Positions 51,254 to 59,436 of a stretch of DNA of 64,000 nucleotides are shown piece by piece. Location: positions 124,001-188,000 of the forward strand of contig CAZFCE010000007.1 of NCBI GenBank assembly GCA_964517605.1. Reading direction: 5' to 3'. How positions within the stretch are numbered: the stretch's first letter is position 1; each line of letters starts with the position of its first letter. The notes beneath the pieces are model-generated. The model searched no databases. It worked only from the letters and a program-made list of their open reading frames with translations, and had not been told where the DNA came from. A program made the translations under genes and the position numbers. This DNA is from J095 sp964517605 (lineage in GTDB: Bacteria; Chloroflexota; Anaerolineae; 4572-78; J111).

Positions 51254-51387
51254 AAATAAAAACAGCCCCGATTGCAGCGGAGCTGTGATATTGGTCAGGC
51301 GGCGGATCGCCTAACCGTTGGCTGTTATTGTAGCCTACCCACGCCGCCTGGTCAACCTGTGCGGCGTTTTTATTGTCAGGCTAACCC
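51254..51387 (+). ncRNA. Structured 5' leader, copy B (terminator/antiterminator architecture)
   Basis: Homologous to 20880-21014. Hairpin 1 is ACAGCCCCG/CGGAGCTGT (51262-51270 with 51278-51286), where a G-C pair of copy A is replaced by A-U. Hairpin 2 is GGCTG/TAGCC (51320-51324 with 51331-51335). The terminator stem ACGCCGC/GCGGCGT (51341-51347 with 51361-51367) is followed by T-rich sequence. AGGCGGCG (51297-51304) can pair with CGCCGCCT (51342-51349) and would prevent the terminator. The start codon is 16 bases after the T-run. It may set expression of the TPR gene and perhaps the whole defence set downstream. Confidence 0.62.
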
Positions 51388-53277
51388 ATGACCAACCTAA
51401 AATTCAGTCTCAGCCAACTGCATCGCAACCTGCAAATTCTGCGCGAGCGCGAAGCCAAATACGCCGGCAACGCGCCGGTCGAGCTAATCAACCAGATCGC
51501 CGACCACCGGCAGGCCATCGAACTCACTGAGCAGGCCATCGTTGGCGAACTCACCGAAGCCGCCTGGCGCGAGCAACTGCGGCCGCTGCTGGTCAACATC
51601 CGTGAGCGGGGCGAGACTCTGGTTGATTGCCGGGTGGAAATCGGTGATGTTGTCATCGGCGACCAGGTGCAGCAACACGCCGAAGGCAGCAACATCGCCC
51701 AGGCCACGCACGGGGGGACGGCCACGGTCAATGTCAGCACGTTTGATCAACGCGGTCAGCAGGTCGAGACACAATACAACGCCGATGGTGATATTAATAT
51801 TGACCAAACCGCGCCTGAGTCATCGGCCTGGCGTGTTTGGACGGTGTTCTTGGGGATTGTCACCATCATTGGCGTTATCATTGCGCTGTTTACGGTGCCG
51901 CAATTCAATAGCTGGGTGTTCCCCGAACCCACAATAACCCCCACCCCATTCCCTTCACCGACTCCGCTGGCTTTTGCCCCCGCCGCCGAGGGCGAAAGCC
52001 TCATTTTGATAGCCACTTTCCACGAAACCGGCGCAACCAAAACCGAGCCGCACGTCAAAATCAAACGGGCCATTCAAGACGCCGCCGCCGAAGTGGGCTT
52101 GAATACTCTACGCGTGGAAATTGAACCGACCATCCTTACCGCCGACCAGCGGGAGGAGGCGGAAGCATTGGGCAAATTGTACGACGCCGAAATGGTCATT
52201 TGGGGTGAAGATACCGGGGTGCAGGTGTTGGTTAACTTTTATAACCGCAAACAGCCGGATTTTGACGCCGCCGATGTAAAAATTAGCGAAGAACAGCGCA
52301 CTCAGATTGTGAACCCCAGCGCCTATGCTGAATTTATTTTACGAGATTTGCCAGAGCAAATGACTTTTTTGGCTTTTTTTGCGGTTGGACAATCCTATTA
52401 CAGCAGAAAACAGTATAACCAAGCCATTAACGTAATTGAGGCTGGGGTCGCAGCCCTTAATGACAAGGCAAAACCTGATGGACTACCCAACGCTTATTTC
52501 AGACTGGGCTGGTTATATCAAGTTCCATTAGGTAATACAACCTCCGCCATCGCCGGTTACAACAAAGCCATTGAACTTGATTCGAATTACACCTATGCCT
52601 ACAACAATCGGGGTATTGCTCTGGCTGACGAGGGTGATTCAGGGGCCATAGCTGATTACAATAAAGCTATCGAACTTGACTCGCAGGATGCCCAGGCTTA
52701 CAACAACCGGGGCATTATTCTTTATCGCCAAGGCGACTCAGTGGCGGCAATTGTCGATTACACCAAAGCCATCGAACTTGACCCAAAATATGCCGATGCC
52801 TACTACAACCGGGGTATTGCCTTTAGAAACCAAGGCAACCTAACTGCGGCTATTGTAAATTACACCAAAGCCATCGAACTTGACCCGAGGGTTGCCGCCG
52901 CCTACAACAATCTGGGTAATGCCTTGACTGACCAAGACAACCTAGCGGCGGCGATAACCAATTATAATAAAGCTATCGACCTCAACCCCGAATTCGCCGC
53001 CGCCTTTTTCAACATCGCCCGCGTCTATGCCTTGCAGGAAAAGGTAACTGAAGCTTTACCGCCGCTGCGTCGGGCGTTGGAACTTAATCGAGAACATTAC
53101 TTAAGCTTAGCCTCGATGCGCGATGACCCCGCCTTCAATCTCATCCGCAACGACCCACGCTTTACGGCGCTGCTGGCGGAGTTTACCATCAAGAATGACC
53201 AATCCATCCAATCTGCCACCCCGGAGACTAAAAGTCCACAACCAGATTGTCAACTTCATTTAGGGCGTTGCCGATGA
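51388..53277 (+). CDS. Membrane TPR protein with N-terminal effector-associated-like domain
   Basis: This 629-residue protein has a helical domain at residues 1-95 (L-R-E-R-E-A-K-Y-A-G-N-A-P-V-E-L-I-N-Q-I-A-D-H) that recurs at 21015-21371. A G/Q/D-rich segment (I-A-Q-A-T-H-G-G-T-A-T-V) follows, of the kind seen in Chloroflexota STAND/TPR proteins. A transmembrane helix lies at about 150-170, then a short Pro linker and a domain of about 150 residues. The end holds about five TPR units (A-I-E-L-D-P-K-Y-A-D-A-Y-Y-N-R-G). It resembles sensors and adaptors of defence or signalling systems. It is the first gene of the single-strand run that contains the Argonaute and Gabija-like genes. Confidence 0.75.
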   Translation: MTNLKFSLSQLHRNLQILREREAKYAGNAPVELINQIADHRQAIELTEQAIVGELTEAAWREQLRPLLVNIRERGETLVDCRVEIGDVVIGDQVQQHAEGSNIAQATHGGTATVNVSTFDQRGQQVETQYNADGDINIDQTAPESSAWRVWTVFLGIVTIIGVIIALFTVPQFNSWVFPEPTITPTPFPSPTPLAFAPAAEGESLILIATFHETGATKTEPHVKIKRAIQDAAAEVGLNTLRVEIEPTILTADQREEAEALGKLYDAEMVIWGEDTGVQVLVNFYNRKQPDFDAADVKISEEQRTQIVNPSAYAEFILRDLPEQMTFLAFFAVGQSYYSRKQYNQAINVIEAGVAALNDKAKPDGLPNAYFRLGWLYQVPLGNTTSAIAGYNKAIELDSNYTYAYNNRGIALADEGDSGAIADYNKAIELDSQDAQAYNNRGIILYRQGDSVAAIVDYTKAIELDPKYADAYYNRGIAFRNQGNLTAAIVNYTKAIELDPRVAAAYNNLGNALTDQDNLAAAITNYNKAIDLNPEFAAAFFNIARVYALQEKVTEALPPLRRALELNREHYLSLASMRDDPAFNLIRNDPRFTALLAEFTIKNDQSIQSATPETKSPQPDCQLHLGRCR

Positions 53278-53366
53278 TGTATCGGGTACTCGTCGCCAAT
53301 CAGTATAGCCTCAAACTTGATCGTCAAAACCCTACAAGATTAATTTAGCCGATCGGACATAAATAA

Positions 53367-55481
53367 ATGACTCTATTCGCAGAAATTTTTCCCGTAAATA
53401 TTGATACTCTTCCCTCGCTCACAGCCTACCAACTTACACTCACGGGTTCATCGAGGGCCAAAGAAATCGGCGGCAAGTTGAGATACCGATTGCAGAATAA
53501 ATTTGGCGGTCACTGGTATTGGGATAACGAACAAAAGTGTTTATTGACCGATAAATTTGTCAGTGATGACCAGATAGGTCAAACGCTGCAATCTCTCTGG
53601 TCAGAAACCGACAAAGTTTTTCAGCAAAACCTTGAAAGAATTAACCACGCCCCCGATCTTCATCCCTCCTTGCAAGGTGTAGCCAATTTTGTAGCTCATG
53701 CTTTATTGGGAGATGTAGAGCGCAAAATTGATGCTACCTTAGCTACTTACCGACAGGATAAAGGCACCTATTATATCAACCTGATCTGCAACCGTTTTGG
53801 TTGGGTGGTAAACGGTCAACCGGCTGTTTCGCTATCAATCCGATCAAACATTGATTATAAAGACGATCTTAAAACATTCATGGCGCAGCACCCCAACGAT
53901 GACATTATTGGGCTATATGCCACTGACAAAACTAAACCCTACAACTCAGCAATGGAAATCACAAAAATCATCGGCAAATTGGGCGATAGTACTCATCGTG
54001 CAAGATTACTTTCTTACGACCTTAATACTGAAATGCGGCGGTTAGTAGAAACTGCACCTGATGATGAGTTGATAGTTGAAACAAGCGGCAAGTATCATTA
54101 TGTAGTTTCAGCCCTTGGGCTACGAGTCCTGAATAAACATTACGAACGGTTTGGGATTAGCGAAAAACTACAAATTCCCTCGGCCCAACGTAAGGATTAT
54201 GTACTGCCGGTGGCAAAAGTTGCTCAAGAAACAGGTATTATTGAGGGGGCCTACAATTCCCACTCCAACACTGCCGTGTTTCTTGAAAAAACAGACATCG
54301 GTTTCAACGCTGCATTACGTTTCGGCGGCAACCAAATCGCTACTCCTCGAAGTTTTAAGGATGTTTTTCCCTCTGTATTAAAACATGGTCTCTACAGTCC
54401 AGCCAACAACAAAAAAATCAAGGTTGCCATTCTGAATACAAAACCACAAGTTACACTTGACCCACTCAAAGCCAACTTGAGAGAAATCCTGGGCGACAAG
54501 CTTGGTTATGAACTTACTACCACACCAAATGGACAGATTAATGTCCCCAGTCCAAATAGAGCCAAGATCGAAAGAGCCGTCAACCAACTAGCCGAACAAA
54601 ACCCCGACATCGTATTGGCAATCATACCGCGAGAGTACGGTAGTGGCGATGACGAAGGCGATTGGACAACCTACGATGATTTTAAATATTACGCCCTAAA
54701 CAAACGCCTGCAAAGCCAAGTTATCCAACCCTCAACCATTGGTAATGAATGGGCAGTGAATAATATTATGCTGGGTATTCTGGCCAAAACCGGCAATATC
54801 CCGTTTGTGTTGGCTAACCCCATCACCTATGCCGATCTGATTGTAGGATTGGATGTCTCCAGGCGTAGAAAAAAGAACAACACCGGTTCAATCAATACAG
54901 CAGCAATTGCCAAGATTTATCTAACCGACGGCCAATTTCTGCATTACAATATCCGGGATGCCACGGTTGAGGGCGAGACGATCCCGCGTAATGTATTACA
55001 AGGGATATTCCCGGTGGAAACCTTTCAAGGTAAACGGGTTATCATTCACCGTGACGGAAATTTGCAGGAGTCAGAAGAAACGGATTTGCTGGCTTGGGGT
55101 AAGGAAATTAGCGCAGAGTTTTATTTTGTGGAAGTTATCAAAAGCGGAAGTCCCCGTATCTATGACCAACAGGGCAAGAAAACACTCAAAGCACCCAAAG
55201 GCAGCATCTTCAAACTGAGTGATACAGAAGCATTATTGGTATCTTCTGAATTTCCAGACACGCTTGAAGCCACACCTCAACCGGTAAGGGTGCGCGTTCA
55301 CCCGCCGTTTACTCTGGAGCAAGGGTTACACTCGGTCTTATCGTTAACCCTATTGCATTATGGTTCGGTGCGCCCACCTCGCCTGCCAGTGACAACATTT
55401 TACGCAGACAAAATCTCCAAAATGGCCTCAAAAGGGATTAGACCCGCCGAACTGGATGGGAATATCCCATTTTGGATTTAA
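53367..55481 (+). CDS. Long prokaryotic Argonaute with complete catalytic tetrad
   Basis: This 704-residue guide-directed nuclease has a MID domain with the 5'-phosphate pocket residues Y442, K446, Q451 and K474. The PIWI domain has the slicer residues D496 (V-G-L-D-V-S), E537 (V-E-G-E-T-I), D563 (I-I-H-R-D-G) and D681 (F-Y-A-D-K-I). N-terminal, linker and PAZ-like regions fill residues 1-400, as in long pAgos. Such proteins cut invading DNA or RNA matched by a small guide. It starts 89 bases after the TPR gene and ends 63 bases before the GajA-like gene. Base composition is visibly more A/T-rich than the housekeeping genes, pointing to transfer. No guide-processing enzyme is seen beside it. 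Confidence 0.93.
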   Translation: MTLFAEIFPVNIDTLPSLTAYQLTLTGSSRAKEIGGKLRYRLQNKFGGHWYWDNEQKCLLTDKFVSDDQIGQTLQSLWSETDKVFQQNLERINHAPDLHPSLQGVANFVAHALLGDVERKIDATLATYRQDKGTYYINLICNRFGWVVNGQPAVSLSIRSNIDYKDDLKTFMAQHPNDDIIGLYATDKTKPYNSAMEITKIIGKLGDSTHRARLLSYDLNTEMRRLVETAPDDELIVETSGKYHYVVSALGLRVLNKHYERFGISEKLQIPSAQRKDYVLPVAKVAQETGIIEGAYNSHSNTAVFLEKTDIGFNAALRFGGNQIATPRSFKDVFPSVLKHGLYSPANNKKIKVAILNTKPQVTLDPLKANLREILGDKLGYELTTTPNGQINVPSPNRAKIERAVNQLAEQNPDIVLAIIPREYGSGDDEGDWTTYDDFKYYALNKRLQSQVIQPSTIGNEWAVNNIMLGILAKTGNIPFVLANPITYADLIVGLDVSRRRKKNNTGSINTAAIAKIYLTDGQFLHYNIRDATVEGETIPRNVLQGIFPVETFQGKRVIIHRDGNLQESEETDLLAWGKEISAEFYFVEVIKSGSPRIYDQQGKKTLKAPKGSIFKLSDTEALLVSSEFPDTLEATPQPVRVRVHPPFTLEQGLHSVLSLTLLHYGSVRPPRLPVTTFYADKISKMASKGIRPAELDGNIPFWI

Positions 55482-55544
55482 CACTTCTCATATGACCAAA
55501 CACTCAAGAAACTAACCTCTAAAAATAAAAAGGCCCGTCAAAAA

Positions 55545-57587
55545 ATGAGACTTCGCAAAATTTCAATCAGAAACTTCCGTAATCTCCGCAATATCGACAT
55601 TCGGCCATCCAAATTGACCGTGATCATAGGTGAGAACAATGCCGGCAAATCGAACCTGTTACATGCTTTGCGCCTTTTACTCGATACCCAAGCAGAGCGA
55701 CTACGATTAGATTTATCCACTGACGATATTAACGATGCCGCTCGTAGTGCCGGTGAAAACTTTTTTTCGGTAACAGTTGAAATTGGTGATTTACAGCACC
55801 ATCCCGATATAGAAGTGTGCTTTCGAGAACGTATTGCCAGTGATGGCACCGAAACCTTTGTAACACTTGAAGGCAAATTTGCACCTGATGCAGATGGGGT
55901 TTACGCATGGCAAAGCAATGTTTTTCCGGCAAACGGACGGTATAATGAACCCATTCAAATGTCTCGTCGCATGGCCAGAGTGCTTCCCCTTTTCTTTCTG
56001 GACGCCGTTCGGGACGCAGCCAGGGATACCAGGGCAACAGGACGAGGGTTGCTCTCCCAACTTCTTGGCGATGTCAATTACTCAGATGTTGAAGCCGACG
56101 TTCAGTCTTTTCTTCAACAGGCCAACGCGGCATTGAACAGAGGTCAGCAGGTGTCCAGTCTTGCAACTGGCCTGACTCAACAACTCACTTCTTTGGTTCC
56201 GGGTGGGCAAAGTGAAATCGCTGTTGCCGTCGCGGATGAGAACATTGCACACCTGACGCGTAATTTTCGGTTGAGTATCAGGAAAAACTCAAACTCCCCA
56301 CAAACTGACTTGTCACGGCACGGCACGGGGCTTCAGAACCTGGCTTTAGTGGCAATGTTCAGGCATAGCGTGAATGCACAACAGACCGGAAAACCCATCC
56401 TGGCTTTCGAGGAACCAGAAGCACACCTCCACCCCCACGCTCAACGGCGTCTATTTAAGGATTTATTAGCAATAGACGCCCCTGTAATTATTACCACCCA
56501 CTCACCGGAAATCGTCAAATACTCCGACCCAACGAGTTTGGTACTGTTTCGCTCAACGGCACCCGATGAAACAAACGCTTATCAGTTAGGGGCAGCAATT
56601 TCAGATCAGGATCGCAAAGATTTAGAACAATTGATGCGTGGTGGGTGGGCAGAGATTTTCTTTGCCAGGTCAATTATCATCGTTGAGGGACAGAGTGAAT
56701 TAATTACCGTGCCGATTTTTGCCAAGATACTTGGTTGTGATTTAGATCGGGATGGAATTTCTTTGGTTTCAGTAGATGGGAATAATAATTACTCCTTTAT
56801 CCTAAGGGCGTGTTTGCCGGGCCAATTTGAAATTCCCACCGTGGTTACTTATGATACTGACGTATTAGCTGGGGATAGTGCATCTGATTTTTTGCGTCCT
56901 ATCCGTAATCTCAATCTAATTACGGAAGCCGATTTTCAAGCCCATAAATCACATATAACCTGCACTGCTTCTGCACGAAAAATTTTACTTACTGGAATTG
57001 GTTGGATTGGTGCAGATGACTGTTTTGAAAAAGAAATTTGCCAAAATGGATACCTCAATAAGGTTATTCAGACCATCGAGGCTATTACTTCTCCACAAGA
57101 ATTGTCAAACTATCTAATGCAGGAGGGTCTTAACAGGGATACAGAAGGCATAATCTCCTTCATTAACCATAAAGCAAGTGGGAGAAGAAAGGTTAGTCTC
57201 AAAATCCCAATCGCACGTACTGTTGCCGAATCTGCGCCAACCATCCAACAAGTACCTGACTGTTATGCCCACGCCATTCAGCGGGCCACTCTCTTGAGTT
57301 TGGGCGGCATTAAGGTGGATGACCATTTTGAACTAAATGCCTGCTCCGCCGGTTTTTTGAGAACCATCCTGCGAAAGATCGACGAAGAAGGATTGACTGC
57401 GGAATTGGAACAATCGTTTCAAAAAGATGCCAGAGGTGTGAACCAGTTTCTCTCCCAAACTGAGTCTGGGCGGAATATTCGTGAGGCAGTTAAAGATACT
57501 GTAGCCGACGCAGTTGATCAGGCTGGCCTACCTCAATACGCTCAAGCAATCCGCAATCAACCTTTCCCTCAACCTGTAGAGGAGTGA
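55545..57587 (+). CDS. gajA: OLD-family ATPase/TOPRIM nuclease, GajA-like (Gabija)
   Basis: This 680-residue protein has an ABC/RecF-type ATPase domain with Walker A G-E-N-N-A-G-K-S (K35), a signature-like L-S-R-H-G-T-G and Walker B F-E-E-P-E-A-H-L-H-P (near 288). A TOPRIM domain opens with I-I-V-E-G-Q-S-E (near 379) and continues to S-V-D-G-N-N. Class 2 OLD nucleases sit next to a UvrD-like helicase gene, as here. In Gabija, GajA nicks DNA when nucleotides are depleted and works with GajB. About 100 residues more than typical GajA are present at the C-terminus. It overlaps the helicase gene start and lies 63 bases after the Argonaute gene. Confidence 0.85.
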   Translation: MRLRKISIRNFRNLRNIDIRPSKLTVIIGENNAGKSNLLHALRLLLDTQAERLRLDLSTDDINDAARSAGENFFSVTVEIGDLQHHPDIEVCFRERIASDGTETFVTLEGKFAPDADGVYAWQSNVFPANGRYNEPIQMSRRMARVLPLFFLDAVRDAARDTRATGRGLLSQLLGDVNYSDVEADVQSFLQQANAALNRGQQVSSLATGLTQQLTSLVPGGQSEIAVAVADENIAHLTRNFRLSIRKNSNSPQTDLSRHGTGLQNLALVAMFRHSVNAQQTGKPILAFEEPEAHLHPHAQRRLFKDLLAIDAPVIITTHSPEIVKYSDPTSLVLFRSTAPDETNAYQLGAAISDQDRKDLEQLMRGGWAEIFFARSIIIVEGQSELITVPIFAKILGCDLDRDGISLVSVDGNNNYSFILRACLPGQFEIPTVVTYDTDVLAGDSASDFLRPIRNLNLITEADFQAHKSHITCTASARKILLTGIGWIGADDCFEKEICQNGYLNKVIQTIEAITSPQELSNYLMQEGLNRDTEGIISFINHKASGRRKVSLKIPIARTVAESAPTIQQVPDCYAHAIQRATLLSLGGIKVDDHFELNACSAGFLRTILRKIDEEGLTAELEQSFQKDARGVNQFLSQTESGRNIREAVKDTVADAVDQAGLPQYAQAIRNQPFPQPVEE

Positions 57588-59395
57588 GCCTGTCCATGCC
57601 ATACGAACATTTGACAGTGGAACAACGTGAGGTTGTTCTTACGACAGACAGGCATTTGGTGGTCTTGGCTGGCCCTGGCAGCGGCAAAACGCACGTCATC
57701 ATCGAAAGAATATTATATTTGTTTGCCACTGACATGATCCCTGAACCTTACGGTCTCTTGGCAATCACCTTTACTAATGCTGCCGCCAACGAAATGCGGT
57801 CACGGTTGAGGACGAAAGGGTTTACTCAGTGGGACCGTATATTGATCAGCACGTTTCACAGTTTTGGCAATTATTTGCTCAGATGCTACGGGAGCGATGT
57901 TGGCGTTCGTGAGGACTTTGAAATAATTAGCCGTGATGACCAAGCTGAACTCTGTATCCAGGCCATCCAGAGTGCTGGACTGAATGGTATGCGTCCAGGT
58001 GATCTACTCCGAAATTTTGAGAACCTCAAAAGGCGCGGTATCTATCCTGATCAACAGGACAACGGGCTTGCAACCGGCTTGAGAAACGTCTATACACATT
58101 ACCAGCAAAACCTAACCGACAGAAATCTGCTTGATTTTGGAGACCTGGTTGCCCTTGCCGTCAAGCTGCTCCGTGAGTCTGCCTTACCCAAAAAATTATT
58201 CACCAACTTTTTCCATTACGTTATTGTGGATGAATTTCAAGATACCGATATTCAACAACTGGATTTGACCCATCTGTTGGCCGAGACGGCTGCGGTAGGT
58301 GGCCTAATGGTAGCCGATGATGATCAATCCATATACCGCTTTCGTGGTGCGAACCGGGCCAATGTGTACGAAATTGAAGGCCGTTTAGGGGCGCGACGAA
58401 TTATTCTGGGGGCAAACTTCCGTTCCGATCAGGTGATTGTTGAAGCAGCCCAAGCGGTAATTAATCGTGAGAAAAATCGTCCTCACAAACCTATAACTAT
58501 CACTTCACCCGGACGTGGACATATTTTTAAGGCTGATTTTGCCACGCCAGAGGCGGAAGCTGGCCAGATTGCGACCTGGATTAACACCCTGAAAGAAACA
58601 GGAAAAATTGAGGATTGGGGCCAAATTGCCGTGATTACCCGTGACCGCTGGCGGGCCGAGCAAATTTTGGCGGCTCTAAATGCCATCCCTATTCCCTGGT
58701 TTGATCGGGCTAGACTTAACTTTCAGGACTCTTGGGAAACCAACTTGGGGTTAGCTATCCTTATGCTGGCAATTAATCCAAATTCTACTGAAGGACTCCA
58801 TCGGGTCTTAACTGCCGTGGAAGATGGTGGGTTGGCCTTTGTAATGCGCGATGATGATGCGTATGATACGGCGCTTAAAATCCGCCAGCAGCTTATCCAA
58901 AATGAACCAGTTGCTCCAGTTCCAACCAACGCTACGCAAATTCTGGAATTTGCCGGTATTCATAATATCATTCGGAATTATTCTTGGAGTGTCACCGAAG
59001 CCAGAAGGTTAACCGAGAACCTGGAAGTGATGACAACGGACATTATTCGAGAAGCAGATACGCTTGGTTTGGATATGCTACAAATTATCAATCGCCTGGC
59101 CGGATATGGTGCGGTACAGGTGATGTCAGGTCATGGCTCAAAAGGCAAGGAATTTAATTACGTTTTTATAGTTGGGTTAGAGGATGATGTCTTGCCGAAT
59201 CGCCGTGCCCATACTAACCCGGAAGATATTAATGAGGAAAGACGTATTTTTTACGTAAGCCTTACCAGAGCCAAAAAAGCCGCCTACTTAACCCATGCCC
59301 AGCAGCGAGTAGCGCCCTGGGGTGATGTACAAACCACTCGGCCATCCAGATTTATAGAACATATCCCGGCAGAACTTTTCGATCCCCTACCCTAA
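57584..59395 (+). CDS. gajB: UvrD/Rep-like superfamily 1 helicase, GajB-like (Gabija)
   Basis: This SF1A DNA helicase of about 600 residues has motif I A-G-P-G-S-G-K-T, motif II V-D-E-F-Q-D-T-D, motif III D-D-D-Q-S-I-Y-R-F-R-G-A, a V-M-S-G-H-G-S-K-G-K-E-F block and motif VI F-Y-V-S-L-T-R-A-K-K. In the Gabija system the GajB helicase joins GajA to restrict phage. Either the GTG at 57584 (overlapping the gajA stop) or the ATG at 57596 (11 bases after AGAGGAG) may be the start. Both mean translational coupling with gajA. It lies 41 bases before hsdM. Confidence 0.87.
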   Translation: MSLSMPYEHLTVEQREVVLTTDRHLVVLAGPGSGKTHVIIERILYLFATDMIPEPYGLLAITFTNAAANEMRSRLRTKGFTQWDRILISTFHSFGNYLLRCYGSDVGVREDFEIISRDDQAELCIQAIQSAGLNGMRPGDLLRNFENLKRRGIYPDQQDNGLATGLRNVYTHYQQNLTDRNLLDFGDLVALAVKLLRESALPKKLFTNFFHYVIVDEFQDTDIQQLDLTHLLAETAAVGGLMVADDDQSIYRFRGANRANVYEIEGRLGARRIILGANFRSDQVIVEAAQAVINREKNRPHKPITITSPGRGHIFKADFATPEAEAGQIATWINTLKETGKIEDWGQIAVITRDRWRAEQILAALNAIPIPWFDRARLNFQDSWETNLGLAILMLAINPNSTEGLHRVLTAVEDGGLAFVMRDDDAYDTALKIRQQLIQNEPVAPVPTNATQILEFAGIHNIIRNYSWSVTEARRLTENLEVMTTDIIREADTLGLDMLQIINRLAGYGAVQVMSGHGSKGKEFNYVFIVGLEDDVLPNRRAHTNPEDINEERRIFYVSLTRAKKAAYLTHAQQRVAPWGDVQTTRPSRFIEHIPAELFDPLP

Positions 59396-59436
59396 AACTC
59401 AGTCCAGCGCCGATGAAAGGTATTTACGATTAGGTT

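Noticed and set aside
53367..55481. A short pAgo system with a separate TIR- or Sir2-APAZ partner
   Set aside because: The protein is 704 residues with N-terminal and PAZ-like regions and a complete catalytic tetrad, and no TIR, Sir2 or APAZ gene is adjacent.
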